From contig JAJVHY010000017.1 in the NCBI GenBank assembly GCA_022072455.1, positions 1 through 64,000 on the forward strand: DNA of 64,000 bases, read 5' to 3'. The notes under the pieces are model-generated. The model was not told where the DNA came from. It saw only the letters and a list, made by a program, of their open reading frames with translations, and did no database searches. Positions 28,417 to 38,470 of the stretch are shown piece by piece; position 1 is the first letter of the stretch, and every line of letters starts with the position of its first letter. Origin of the DNA: Verrucomicrobiia bacterium. GTDB lineage: Bacteria > Verrucomicrobiota > Verrucomicrobiia > Palsa-1439. A program made the translations under genes and the position numbers.

Positions 28417-29292
28417 TCACTCGCTGGACTGCTTCAACAACATCCGCCGGTACTCCTGCGGTGCGAGACCTTCGAGCTGCTTGAACAGGCGTGAAAAATG
28501 AAACTCTGACGAAAACCCCAGCCGGCTGGCCGTTTCTTTGACCGATAAATCGTCCTGTAACAAAAGTTGTTTCGCCGCTTCAAGTTTGAGGCGTTGAATC
28601 GTGTGATAGGGTGACTCCCCAGTCAAGACGTGATAGGCGCGCCTCAATGCCGACGCGCTCAACCCAACATGCCGGGCCAAATCGGCGATATGTAGGCGGG
28701 TTGTCAGATTCGCACGGATGAATTTCTCAATGCGGCCCGGCAAATCGCGCCGTTCTGACATCGGCAACCGCACGATGTGGTGGTCGGCGCCGGCCCGTTG
28801 TGCCGTGGCCAACCAACCCAGTAGTTCGAGAAATGCGCCGTGGGCGCGCAGTTCAAACTCGGGTCGCTGTTGCATCCATTCGTCGCCGATCCGCCGCAGT
28901 CGGTCAGCGATCACTCCGTCAGGATCGCGGATTTGACACCAATCCGCCGGGTTGGTGAGGCGTCGCAATAATGCCGCCACCCGACCGCGGGCGGCAAAAA
29001 TGATCCAAGAAGACTCCGCCGTCTTGCCCCGTTGCTGTTGCTGTTGATATTCGCAGTGGGGCGCATACAACACCGCCACGCCGCTGTGACGCGCGAACTC
29101 CACACCGCACCCCACGCGCTGCCGGAGCCAGCCTTGATTGCTGTAATCGAGCGCCCAGCAGCGGTACTGTGAACGCGACCAACCGGTCGTGACGTACGTC
29201 TGTGTTCCCCGGTAGGCACGAATCAAACTTGCCGCGCTCGGCGGCCGTCTGCGGGCTGTTTTTTTTGATATGACAACGGTCGTTTTCGACAT
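28417..29292 (-). CDS. AraC-family transcriptional regulator
   Basis: This 291-residue protein has a non-cupin-like N-terminal half of unclear fold (residues 1-180) and a C-terminal AraC DNA-binding domain (about 185-285). The domain contains LHIADLARHVGLSASALRRAY and SVKETASRLGFSSEFHFSRLFKQLEG. The arginine-rich first 25 residues may be upstream of the true start. It is divergent from the PIG-L/glycosidase pair and is the likeliest regulator of those genes (inference from position). Confidence 0.85.
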   Translation of the reverse strand: MSKTTVVISKKTARRRPPSAASLIRAYRGTQTYVTTGWSRSQYRCWALDYSNQGWLRQRVGCGVEFARHSGVAVLYAPHCEYQQQQQRGKTAESSWIIFAARGRVAALLRRLTNPADWCQIRDPDGVIADRLRRIGDEWMQQRPEFELRAHGAFLELLGWLATAQRAGADHHIVRLPMSERRDLPGRIEKFIRANLTTRLHIADLARHVGLSASALRRAYHVLTGESPYHTIQRLKLEAAKQLLLQDDLSVKETASRLGFSSEFHFSRLFKQLEGLAPQEYRRMLLKQSSE

Positions 29293-29550
29293 TCCTCGCC
29301 ACTCAGGTCGCCCGTAAAGTACGCCGCTGTCAGCTCAAATTACAAGTTTGGAAGCTCACGTTGAACGATCAACCAGAAAACTTTAATCCTCCAATTCAAA
29401 CTATGAACATCTTTTTATCGCCGCCCATTCTGACGACAATGAAGTATTGGCCGGCAGCCATCTTCCGACCTGGCCGCGTTCTCTGGAACGAAACCTTTTG
29501 CCCTAAGGCCGGATGAACCGAATTGCCGATCAACTACAAAGGAATCAACT
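29293..29550. promoter_or_regulatory. 258-bp divergent intergenic region
   Basis: This gap separates the AraC gene from the deacetylase gene and is AT-richer than its surroundings, as expected for two opposing promoters. AAAGGA seven bases before ATG 29551 is a good ribosome-binding site. I see no repeat that could be named as an operator. Confidence 0.4.
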
Positions 29551-30348
29551 ATGGATCGCATTTTAGCTTTTGGCGTACACCCCGACGACGTTGAATATGC
29601 CGCCGGTGGAACACTGGCGTTGCTTCGCGACAAAGGATTCGAGATCCACGTCGCGTCGCTGGCCGGCGGTGAGGTCGGGCATCCGACCCTGCCGGCGCAA
29701 CAGATTCGCGAACGCCGGCTCGCGGAAAATCAACGCGCCGCCGCGCTTGTCGGCGGCACGTTTCATTTCGGCGGCTGTCACGATCTCGAGGTGCAGTACG
29801 ACTGCGAGCATCGCCGGCGCGCCGTGCGCATCATGCGCGAAGTGGATCCCTTGATCGTGCTGACGTTGCCGCCGATGGATTACTTGCTCGACCACGAAGA
29901 AGGCTCAAAACTCGTGCGCAACGCCGCCTACATCGCGTCGGTGCCGAATTACGATTGCGGTGTGCCGACCAAACCCACTGGGCGTTTCCCCTACTTGTAC
30001 TACTGGAACGCGTCGCGCTGCCGCGACATCTTCGGGCGACCGTTGCCGTTGCACATGGCGGTGAACGTCACCTCGGTCATTGAGCTCAAACGGAAAATGA
30101 TCGAGTGCCACGAGTCCCAATTCGAATGGCTGAAACATCACAACAAGTGGGAGGACTTTGGCGCGGTCACGCTGCAGGACTCCCGCGAACAGGGGAAACT
30201 CATCGGCGCGGACTACGCCGAAGGTTTCATCCAGCATCTCGGCAACGGTCATCCCACGGACAACATCCTCAAGACGCTGCTCGGCGACCTCTGCGTCGAG
30301 TTCCCCGACCGGCCCGTCATCCCGGAGAATCGCCGCAAATTCGTGTAA
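29551..30348 (+). CDS. PIG-L/LmbE-family deacetylase
   Basis: This 265-residue zinc-dependent amidase-type protein probably removes an acetyl group from an N-acetylated sugar. The metal-binding motif HPDD lies at residues 10-13 and the family segment GGEVGHP follows near residue 43. TLPPMDYLLDHEEGSKLVRNAAYIA (about 109-133; landmark) matches the D.H..H-like second site with HE. A strong AAAGGA site supports the start. The next gene, a six-hairpin glycosidase-like protein, follows 13 bases on, so the two probably act on the same sugar. Confidence 0.88.
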   Translation: MDRILAFGVHPDDVEYAAGGTLALLRDKGFEIHVASLAGGEVGHPTLPAQQIRERRLAENQRAAALVGGTFHFGGCHDLEVQYDCEHRRRAVRIMREVDPLIVLTLPPMDYLLDHEEGSKLVRNAAYIASVPNYDCGVPTKPTGRFPYLYYWNASRCRDIFGRPLPLHMAVNVTSVIELKRKMIECHESQFEWLKHHNKWEDFGAVTLQDSREQGKLIGADYAEGFIQHLGNGHPTDNILKTLLGDLCVEFPDRPVIPENRRKFV

Positions 30349-30361
30349 GCCGGCTTGACCC

Positions 30362-32968
30362 ATGAAATGCTCCAAGAGAATCACGATTGAATGGAAACAG
30401 GGACGTCCCCACGGCCGGGTCGAAGTCCAACACGGACGCGTGACTGGCTTGAAGATCGTTCGGGGACGCGGCAAGACGAAAGCGGACGCATTTGAATTTC
30501 ACGATGCCGCCGGTCGGCTTGAAATCACATTCGCGGCCGACGGGCTCCAGCCGACCGGCCCCGCCACCATCGTCACCATTCGCGCCGTCGAGCCGTTCAG
30601 CTTTTTCCTTCGCGATGTCAATGCCGCCACGCCGATCCTCATCCCGGGCCTTGGTGTGGCTGTCACGACGGCGGACGACTTGCGTTCCTACGCGGAGTTG
30701 GAGTCGGCGATTGCCGCGCGTGGCTTGCAGACGGTTCTCCAACGCATCGCCGCCACCCCGGAAACCAGTTACGCCGAAGCCGCCGCCCATACCCGCGCGG
30801 TGAGCGATCTGACGTGGTTGGGTGTCGGCCGCGATCTGCGGATTTTCTCGTGCGGATTTCATGACTTTGGCCGGGCGTGCGAAGTGATCATGCCGCGCTT
30901 TTGCGATAACATCATCAAGACCCCGGAGAGCGGTGGACAGAATTTGTGGTACGGCTACTCGCTCGGACGCGGCATCGGCTGCACCCAGCCGGTCACCCGC
31001 CGGTTGGAGGACGGCGCGTTACCGATTCTGCACGCGACGCGAACGGATGATGACGTGGAGTATCACGCCATCTTGTTCGCCACGGTGGAATCCGGTCGCC
31101 TGAAGGATTTGCGCGGCACCGACTATCTCGTGGCCGATGGAAATGGGATGGGCCACATGTTCACGCCCGAGCAACAGACGGAATACGACCGGCGCGTCAC
31201 GACTGAACTTGAGCAGGACGAAACGATTCTCTGCATCCAAGCCACCGCCGTCAATACGGCGGCGGTCCCGCGGTACGCCTTCGTGCAAGCGCCCGGCCCC
31301 GGCTGGCAAAGCGCGCTGAAGATGCCGGTCGACGCGCAGGGCCTGGCCACGTTTGAATCGGGTCGCGTCGGCGGCGTGTACCGGCTCAATGGCGCGCCGC
31401 TCGCCCAACGTGAAGTCGCCATCCTGCTCCAACCGGGCGCGAGCGCGGTCTTCGAGTTCTACGTTCCGCACCGCCCCATCTCGAGGCAGCGCGCATTGAA
31501 ATTGACGAAGTTTGATTTCGCCGCCAAACACACCGAATGCCGGCAGTACTGGCAGGCGAAACTTGCGCACGCCGGCCAGATGCAATTACCGGAACCGCGC
31601 ATCAACGAAATGGTGCGCGCCGGCACCCTCCATCTCGACCTCATCACCTACGGACGCGAACCGCGCGGCACCCTCTGTCCCGCCATCGGCGTCTACACCG
31701 CCATCGGTTCCGAGAGCGCCCCGATCATCCAGTTCTACGACTCAATGGGCTGGCATGACGAAGCCGCCCGGTCACTCCAGTTCTTCCTCGATAAACAGCA
31801 TCCCAACGGCTTCATCCAAAACTTTGGCGGCTACATGCTCGAGACCGGCCCGTTCCTCTGGAGCATGGGCGAACACTGGCGTTACACGCGCGACGAAGCG
31901 TGGCTCAAGAAAGTCGCGCCACAGGTCTTGAAGTCGTGCGAATACATCCGGCAATGGCGCGCGCGCAATCAACGCGAGGAATTGCGCGGACGCGGGTATG
32001 GTTTGATGGAAGGCAAGGTCGGCGATCCCGAAGATCATTTCCGGCAATTCATGCTCAACGGCTACGCCTACCTCGGCCTGAAACGCGTCGCCGAAATGCT
32101 GGCCAAATTCCTACCAAAGGAATCGCGCCGGCTCGCGAAAGAAGCTGCCGCGTTGCGCGCTGACATTCTCACCGCGTTCCGCGACCGGCTCGCCGCCTCG
32201 CCCGTCGTGCCGCTCGGTGATGGCACGTGGTGTCCGACGTGTCCCCCGTGGGCGGAAGCCATCGCGCCCTTGATGCTGCAAGCGACGCCGGGCAGCGTCT
32301 TCACGCATGGTGCTGTCACGTGTCGCGACTCGCTCGTCGGCCCATTGTATCTGGTCTTCAGCGAAGTGCTCGACCCGCACGACCGCGCCGCCGACTGGCT
32401 GTTAAACTCGCACACCGAACTCATGACCACGCGCAACGTCGGTTTCACCCAGCCCTACTACAGCCGGCACGACTGGGTCCACCTGCAACGCGGCGAAGTG
32501 AAAGCCTTTCTCCAGACGTACTACAACGGTTTCACCGCGCTGGCTGACCGCGAGACGTACACCTTCTGGGAACACCACTTCGGCGGCGGACCACACAAGA
32601 CGCACGAGGAAGCCTGGTTCCTCATGCAAACCCGCTGGATGCTCTGGCTCGAAGCCGGTAACACGCTCCGGCTCCTCCCCGGCATCCCCCGCGCGTGGCT
32701 GGAATCCGGCAAGTCCATCGCTCTCGAAAATGTTGCCAGCTACTTCGGTCCGGTCACGCTCCACGTCGAATCCCGACTCGACCACGGCATCATCGAAGCC
32801 GCCATCGAATGCCGCTCAAACCGGCCACCTGCTGTTATCGAATTGCGTCTTCCGCATCCACAAAGTCGAAAAGCCCGGCAAGTGCGCGGGGGCGTGTACG
32901 ACACAACCAGAGAAACTGTGCGGATCGCGAAATTCAAGCACGCCGCGAAAGTGACACTGACTTTTTAG
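30362..32968 (+). CDS. six-hairpin glycosidase-like protein
   Basis: This 868-residue protein has an N-terminal beta-sandwich part (1-370), a helical region typical of (alpha/alpha)6 glycosidases (about 400-760; landmarks FYDSMGWHDEAARSL, HPNGFIQNFGGYM, GEHWRYTRDEAWLKK) and a short C-terminal beta domain (about 780-868). Exact GH family and catalytic acids cannot be assigned by eye. No signal peptide is visible. It follows the PIG-L deacetylase by 13 bases and its stop overlaps the converging AraC gene by four bases. Confidence 0.7.
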   Translation: MKCSKRITIEWKQGRPHGRVEVQHGRVTGLKIVRGRGKTKADAFEFHDAAGRLEITFAADGLQPTGPATIVTIRAVEPFSFFLRDVNAATPILIPGLGVAVTTADDLRSYAELESAIAARGLQTVLQRIAATPETSYAEAAAHTRAVSDLTWLGVGRDLRIFSCGFHDFGRACEVIMPRFCDNIIKTPESGGQNLWYGYSLGRGIGCTQPVTRRLEDGALPILHATRTDDDVEYHAILFATVESGRLKDLRGTDYLVADGNGMGHMFTPEQQTEYDRRVTTELEQDETILCIQATAVNTAAVPRYAFVQAPGPGWQSALKMPVDAQGLATFESGRVGGVYRLNGAPLAQREVAILLQPGASAVFEFYVPHRPISRQRALKLTKFDFAAKHTECRQYWQAKLAHAGQMQLPEPRINEMVRAGTLHLDLITYGREPRGTLCPAIGVYTAIGSESAPIIQFYDSMGWHDEAARSLQFFLDKQHPNGFIQNFGGYMLETGPFLWSMGEHWRYTRDEAWLKKVAPQVLKSCEYIRQWRARNQREELRGRGYGLMEGKVGDPEDHFRQFMLNGYAYLGLKRVAEMLAKFLPKESRRLAKEAAALRADILTAFRDRLAASPVVPLGDGTWCPTCPPWAEAIAPLMLQATPGSVFTHGAVTCRDSLVGPLYLVFSEVLDPHDRAADWLLNSHTELMTTRNVGFTQPYYSRHDWVHLQRGEVKAFLQTYYNGFTALADRETYTFWEHHFGGGPHKTHEEAWFLMQTRWMLWLEAGNTLRLLPGIPRAWLESGKSIALENVASYFGPVTLHVESRLDHGIIEAAIECRSNRPPAVIELRLPHPQSRKARQVRGGVYDTTRETVRIAKFKHAAKVTLTF

Positions 32969-33804
32969 CCCAAGGTGCGGTGATTTTCGCGATAGAGGCG
33001 GGGGGTGGTTTTGTGGTGGGCGGCAAAGAGCCAGTAGAAGTGGCTGAGGTTCTGGAAGCCGCATTCCTCGCAAATATCCACAATTTTCTTCTCGGTCGTG
33101 ACCAACTCTTGGGCGGCGTATTCCATCCGGGCCAGATTCACGACGTTGGTGGCGGTCTGGCCGTAGAATTGATGCAAGACCTGATTGACGCGTTGCGGAG
33201 TGCGGCCGGCCAAACGCGCCAAGGCAGGCGTGCCGCCGCGGAAGTGTTGGGGTTGGCGCAATGCCACCAGCGCTTGTTGCAACCAAGTCGGCGCGGGCGG
33301 AGTCGCTGACTTTTCATTTACCAGAAGCCGGCTGAAGAGTTCCAACAAGAACCGGTCCAGTAAAAGTCGGTCGGCCGGCTTCCAAAGCAACCGGTCCCAT
33401 GTCGTCAACCATTCAAAATTATTTCCCTGAAAACGGGTCGCGAACGGCCGGCGGTCTGTCGTCCAGAAAAACGTGGTGCTCTTCGGGAAATAATTCCGCC
33501 GGAAGAAGTCCACGGTTTCGCTGCGGAGCATGAGCGTGAACACCCGCAGCCGCTTTGCGCCGCGTGGGACAGTAAAACAGTGACAATCCGTGAAGGGGCG
33601 GATCAGCACCAGCGACCCGGGCTGTAACTCTTGCCGCAGGCCGTTGATCAAGTGTGTACCCCGGCCGTGCTCGACCCAGAAAATTTCCGCGAAATCGTGT
33701 GTGTGAAAATTGAGCGACGTGTGCGATGTGACGTGGATCAGATCCTGCCACCACAGCGCGTTATTGCGGAAGAAATATGCGGTCGTAAAGCATTTTGGCT
33801 TCAC
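32965..33804 (-). CDS. AraC-family transcriptional regulator with cupin sensor
   Basis: This 279-residue protein starts with GTG. The N-terminal half is a cupin-type ligand-binding domain (FHTHDFAEIFWVEHGRGTH, LQPGSLVLIRP). The C-terminal part carries two helix-turn-helix motifs, the second in KKIVDICEECGFQNLSHFYWLF. It is divergent from the PEP-CTERM/pseudopilin operon and convergent with the glycosidase gene. It could control either; a sugar ligand is likely for this subfamily. Confidence 0.85.
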   Translation of the reverse strand: MKPKCFTTAYFFRNNALWWQDLIHVTSHTSLNFHTHDFAEIFWVEHGRGTHLINGLRQELQPGSLVLIRPFTDCHCFTVPRGAKRLRVFTLMLRSETVDFFRRNYFPKSTTFFWTTDRRPFATRFQGNNFEWLTTWDRLLWKPADRLLLDRFLLELFSRLLVNEKSATPPAPTWLQQALVALRQPQHFRGGTPALARLAGRTPQRVNQVLHQFYGQTATNVVNLARMEYAAQELVTTEKKIVDICEECGFQNLSHFYWLFAAHHKTTPRLYRENHRTLG

Positions 33805-33931
33805 AAATTTTCGTATAACATAGTTTATTTACGCTTTACCAGAAGATTTCCCCCTCTGGAGTGTGTATGGTTGGCGCGTGAGAAAGACGCAGCATACTGC
33901 TGGCGAATGGACGCAATGGTGCGGGGACAAT
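33805..33931. promoter_or_regulatory. AT-rich divergent control region
   Basis: The part next to the AraC gene (33805-33850) is clearly AT-rich against a GC-rich background and contains TATAAC near 33813. GGGGA lies five bases before the GTG start at 33932. No palindromic operator could be identified. Confidence 0.35.
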
Positions 33932-36900
33932 GTGAGCATCATCAGAGTTTGCCGTTTAAGAAATGTGGTTTGGCTGACGGTTGTCGGTTTGGGATTACTT
34001 CTCGGCGGAGTCGAAACGGCGCGGGCGGCGACCGGGACTTGGACCAACTATTTGTCCGGCGGCTCGCTTTCCGATTATTGGACGAACAACGCGAGCTGGA
34101 CCGGGGTGTCCCATCCCGGCGTCAGCTCTGACAGCGCGTATCTGACCAACCAAGTCGCGCTCGCCTACACCAACATTCTCAACGCCAAGATCAACAACGC
34201 GATTGTCAACCTAGCGATCTCGAACGCACTCGGCGAGGCTTGGCTGGTGGTGACGAATACGGCGCTGACCAATTCCACGAGCTTCGCCCTCGGTACCGGT
34301 GGGCGGGTGCGGATTGATAACGGCGGCACCTTGCGGGTCAACAGCACGTTCACGTGGCTCGGCACCAACGCAGTGATCCACCTCAACAGCGGCGGCAACT
34401 TGGTTTCGGCCGGGTTGACGTACGGGGCCGCCGGCGGGGTGACCGGGTTGGTGACCAGCACCAGCGGTGCCGGCAACGGCGGCGTGTGGAATCTCGGCGG
34501 CGTGTTGAACGTTGGCACCGGCGCGACGGGCCGGGACAACAATCTGCGGGTCGGGGACGGCGCGATCTTGTCCAACGTCACCGGCCTGACAGTGGGCAAC
34601 AACGTCGGCGCAACCTCCAACACCCTGATCATCGCCGAGGGCAGCCAATTCTTCATGAATACGGCGGCGTCCGTTTTCATCGGCTCCGCGGGTATTGCCG
34701 GTGTCGGCGGCAATGGGAACAGCGTTACGATTTCCAATGGGCAGATTCGGTTCACGGCGGCGGCTCTGGCGTTGGTGGTGGGATTCGGCTCTTCGAACAA
34801 CACGTTTACGCTGCTCGGCGACACGTGGGTGGACATGAACGGCGGTAATATCAATCTGTCGAGTTTCCCGGTGAACACCGGCGGCACGACCATCTCCCGC
34901 GCGTACAACAACCAGATCCTCATCGACGGAGCCATTCTCACCAATGTGGGGCACGTCTCGGTCGGCTACATGGACAGCGGCGGCGGCTCCAGTAGCATTG
35001 CGATCAGCAACAAGCTCGAAGTCATCAACGGCGGCATTCTCAGTAACGTCACCCGGTTACAGATCGGCGGCGGGACGGTGCCTGTGGCCGGCTCTGGCTA
35101 CAACAGTCTCATCGTGACCGGCGGAGGGCGGCTCGTCATGTCGCCGGCCGGGACACACATCATCATCGGCGGCGCGGGCGCGGGCGACAACACAGTGATT
35201 CTTTCCAACAGCGTGCTCGCGGCAAATACGCCGGTCAACATCGGTGTGGGTTCGTCGAACAACCTGCTGCGGTTACTGGACAGCACGTGGAACAATCGCG
35301 GGGCGGCGCTCACCATCGGGAGCGGTCTGTCCACCGGCAACGTGGTGCGCGTCAGCCAAACGTTGCTCACGAATTTTGGCGCGGTGATCGTCGGAAACAG
35401 CGCGGGGTCATCCGGTAATCAATTCCTATTGGAGACCGGCAGCGTCCTGAGCAACGTCACCGCGTTGCGGGTGGGGATTGCCGCCGGCGCGAACAGCAAC
35501 CGGGTGGTGATCAGTGAATTGTTCATGCCGGCCAACATCCTGCCGTTGACGGTGGGCGCGCCGAACAGCGGCGGCGTCGGCGGCAGCGATAATTCGGTGA
35601 TCCTCTCCAACGCCTTCATCCGCATGGCCAACTCGACCAGCGCGATCGTGGTGGGCGGCGGCTCGACTAACAATTCCTTGCGGCTCGTGGGCAATTCACT
35701 GGTGGACGTGGGCGGCAGCGGTATCAATGTCGCCGGCTACCCGATCGCCTCGGGCGCCAGCCCGATTCTCCATGCCTACAACAATACGATGCTGGTGGAA
35801 GGCGCGCTGATTACGAATGTCGGCACCATCACGATTGGTTGGATGAACAGCGCGACCGGCACCATCTTGTCGCGGAGCAACCGGCTCGATGTTGTCGGCG
35901 GCAGCGTGTTGAGCAACGTCACGCATATCCAGGTGGGCGGCGGGAACACCACGTTCATGCAGGGGTCGAGTTACAATAGTTTGATCGTGACCGGCGGCGC
36001 GAGCCTGCACATGAACGAGACCGGCACCGGGTTCGTGGTGGGCGGCACCGGGGCGGGCGATAATACCGTGATCCTCCACAATAGCCGTCTGTCAGTGAAC
36101 TCCTCCCTCATCGGCTCCGGGTCCTCCAACAACACGGTGGAATTGGAAAACTCGATCTGGAACAATCGGGGGGCCGGGTTGAATGTCGGCAATGGCTTCG
36201 CCACCGGCAACATATTGCGCGTCAGCGGCTCCGTCCTCACCAATTTCGGAGTGATCAACATCGGCGCCGTCGCCGGCTCCTCCGGCAACCAGTTGTTCCT
36301 CGAAAACGGCAGCGTCCTCAGCAACACGCTCTTGGTGCGCATCGGCGGGACTACCGGCGCGAACAGCAACCGCGCCTTCATTGCCGACAGCACGTTGACC
36401 ATCACCGGCTTGGTCGTCGCCGGCAACATCAACGCTGCCGGCGGATTCAACAACACCGCCACCATCACCAACAGCGCCGTCCGCTTCACCGGCATCAACA
36501 ATCCACTCACCGTCGGCTGGGGCAGTACGAACAGCTCCCTGACCCTGCTCGCCGGCACGCGTCTGGATTTGAACACCAACGGCATCAATGTCGCCGGCAA
36601 CCTCATCAACTTCGGCGGCATCTTCAATCCGCGGACTTACGACAACTTCCTGCTGGTCAACGGCGGTGTGGTGAGCAACGTCGGCATCGTCAACCTCGCT
36701 TACTTGTTTGCCGCCGGTGGTTCCATCATCGCCGTCAGCAATCGGATTGAAGTCGTCAACGGCGGAGTCCTCAGCAACGTCACGCAACTGCTCATCGGCG
36801 GTGGTGTCAGTCCGCAAGGTTCCGGCTACAACAGCCTCATCGTTACCGGCGGCGGCCGACTATTCATGGAAGCCAATGCCACCACGATTCGCGTCGGCGA

Positions 36901-38470
36901 AAGCGGTGCCACCCATAACCAACTTCTCGTGTCGAACAGCAGTCTCGTCGGCAATTCCACGGTCATCGGCAACGGTGCCGCCAGCAACAACGCCACGTTG
37001 TTCAACTCCGTCTGGAACAATCGCGGCGGTGCCTTCACCATTGGCAACGGCGGCATCAGCAACGCGCTCGTGCTCGACAACAACAGTCTCCTCACCAACA
37101 TCAGCACTTTCCTCGTCGGCTCCCTCGCCGGCGCCAACAGCAACGCCGCCCACATCGCGAACGGCAGCCTGCTGGTCGCCAGCACCGCCCAAGCCGGCAG
37201 TTCCGCCAATAACAACAGCATCCTCGTCACCGACGGCGGCATCCTCCAAGCCAACTCGCTGGTCATCGGCGCCGGCACCACCGGCAACACGATCAGCAAC
37301 CGCAACGCCACCTATCAATTCACCAACGCCCCAGTCGCCATCACATCGCTCACGCCCGGCGACATCGCGCTCACCGACGGCACCATCAGTTTCCGCGCGA
37401 CCGGCGCGGCCAACGTCGCGACGAACGCCAGCAATCTGATCCGCACCATCCGCTATGCCGGCGCGAACACGTTCACGCTCAACAACGCCTCCAACACCGC
37501 GGCCGCAGTCAGCCAGACCTACACCTTCGACGCCCTCGCCGGCAACCCGTCGAACTTCGTCAATCTCGTCATGGTCAACGGCACAACCGCCTACCAGAAT
37601 GCCAACGGCGCGAATCTCACCATCGGCACGGCCGGTTCATTGCTGATTTCCAACACCACCGCGATCATCAGTGGCGGGCTGACCAATCACGGCGTCGCGG
37701 ACGTCGTGGGGGCGCGGGCGCAGTTCCAGAATGCGGTCGTCAATCACGGGACACTGACCTTCTTTCATGGGGTGGGAACGTTCAACAGCGCGGTCGTCAA
37801 TCACAGCGCGTGGATCACCGATCCGAGCACGAATGTCTTCCTCAGCAGTCATACCGTGACCACGAATGGCTATCTCAGCGCCAGCACGGGCGATGTGTTC
37901 CGGTTCCACAATGGGCTGACGAACCAGAGCACGAACAATCTGACGTGGCAGACCCTCAACGTGACGCCCGGCACAAACACGATCGGGGGCGGGACGTTGT
38001 TTGAATTCGCCGGCACGAGCTTGACGCACACGCAGGAGTTTACGCATCCCGGCTTGCTGCTGACCGGCGGGTTCGACGGCACCCCCACGCCACTCTCGAA
38101 CGGCGTGCAAGGCGTGACGAGTTTTGGGGATGTGACCGGCTTCCAAGCCAATTTCGCGTTGGCGCAGTTGTGGGTGACGAACACGACGTTGGTGTTGACG
38201 CAGGCAGTGGCCGGCGCGGGCGCGTTGTTTGTGAACGACTTATTCCTCTTGGACACCAGCAACACGCACTTGGTGATTGCGGACAACATGCGCTTGTACT
38301 TCGTGAACTCGAACGGCTGGGACATGACGAGCATCACGTTGTTGGGCAACGCGGAGATCCACCAACTGTTTCTGGAAAATATGGTGGTTATTCCCGAACC
38401 CAATGTGTTGTTACTGTGCGTGGCCGGCCTCCTGACGCTTTGGCTAGCGCGCCGGAGGCAGCACGCGTGA
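33932..38470 (+). CDS. PEP-CTERM-anchored repeat protein, autotransporter-like passenger
   Basis: This secreted protein of about 1512 residues has a signal peptide at about 5-33 (VVWLTVVGLGLLLGGVETARA) and a very N/G/S/T-rich beta-helix-like body. It ends in PEPNVLLLCVAGLLTLWLARRRQ, the PEP-CTERM sorting tail recognised by exosortase. Within the body three units of 285-291 residues repeat; YNSLIVTGG marks them at 35099, 35972 and 36827. GTG 33932 has GGGGA upstream; a GTG at 33878 is an alternative. No enzyme domain is visible, so it is likely a surface or matrix protein. Its stop overlaps the next start (TGATG). Confidence 0.82.
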   Translation: MSIIRVCRLRNVVWLTVVGLGLLLGGVETARAATGTWTNYLSGGSLSDYWTNNASWTGVSHPGVSSDSAYLTNQVALAYTNILNAKINNAIVNLAISNALGEAWLVVTNTALTNSTSFALGTGGRVRIDNGGTLRVNSTFTWLGTNAVIHLNSGGNLVSAGLTYGAAGGVTGLVTSTSGAGNGGVWNLGGVLNVGTGATGRDNNLRVGDGAILSNVTGLTVGNNVGATSNTLIIAEGSQFFMNTAASVFIGSAGIAGVGGNGNSVTISNGQIRFTAAALALVVGFGSSNNTFTLLGDTWVDMNGGNINLSSFPVNTGGTTISRAYNNQILIDGAILTNVGHVSVGYMDSGGGSSSIAISNKLEVINGGILSNVTRLQIGGGTVPVAGSGYNSLIVTGGGRLVMSPAGTHIIIGGAGAGDNTVILSNSVLAANTPVNIGVGSSNNLLRLLDSTWNNRGAALTIGSGLSTGNVVRVSQTLLTNFGAVIVGNSAGSSGNQFLLETGSVLSNVTALRVGIAAGANSNRVVISELFMPANILPLTVGAPNSGGVGGSDNSVILSNAFIRMANSTSAIVVGGGSTNNSLRLVGNSLVDVGGSGINVAGYPIASGASPILHAYNNTMLVEGALITNVGTITIGWMNSATGTILSRSNRLDVVGGSVLSNVTHIQVGGGNTTFMQGSSYNSLIVTGGASLHMNETGTGFVVGGTGAGDNTVILHNSRLSVNSSLIGSGSSNNTVELENSIWNNRGAGLNVGNGFATGNILRVSGSVLTNFGVINIGAVAGSSGNQLFLENGSVLSNTLLVRIGGTTGANSNRAFIADSTLTITGLVVAGNINAAGGFNNTATITNSAVRFTGINNPLTVGWGSTNSSLTLLAGTRLDLNTNGINVAGNLINFGGIFNPRTYDNFLLVNGGVVSNVGIVNLAYLFAAGGSIIAVSNRIEVVNGGVLSNVTQLLIGGGVSPQGSGYNSLIVTGGGRLFMEANATTIRVGESGATHNQLLVSNSSLVGNSTVIGNGAASNNATLFNSVWNNRGGAFTIGNGGISNALVLDNNSLLTNISTFLVGSLAGANSNAAHIANGSLLVASTAQAGSSANNNSILVTDGGILQANSLVIGAGTTGNTISNRNATYQFTNAPVAITSLTPGDIALTDGTISFRATGAANVATNASNLIRTIRYAGANTFTLNNASNTAAAVSQTYTFDALAGNPSNFVNLVMVNGTTAYQNANGANLTIGTAGSLLISNTTAIISGGLTNHGVADVVGARAQFQNAVVNHGTLTFFHGVGTFNSAVVNHSAWITDPSTNVFLSSHTVTTNGYLSASTGDVFRFHNGLTNQSTNNLTWQTLNVTPGTNTIGGGTLFEFAGTSLTHTQEFTHPGLLLTGGFDGTPTPLSNGVQGVTSFGDVTGFQANFALAQLWVTNTTLVLTQAVAGAGALFVNDLFLLDTSNTHLVIADNMRLYFVNSNGWDMTSITLLGNAEIHQLFLENMVVIPEPNVLLLCVAGLLTLWLARRRQHA

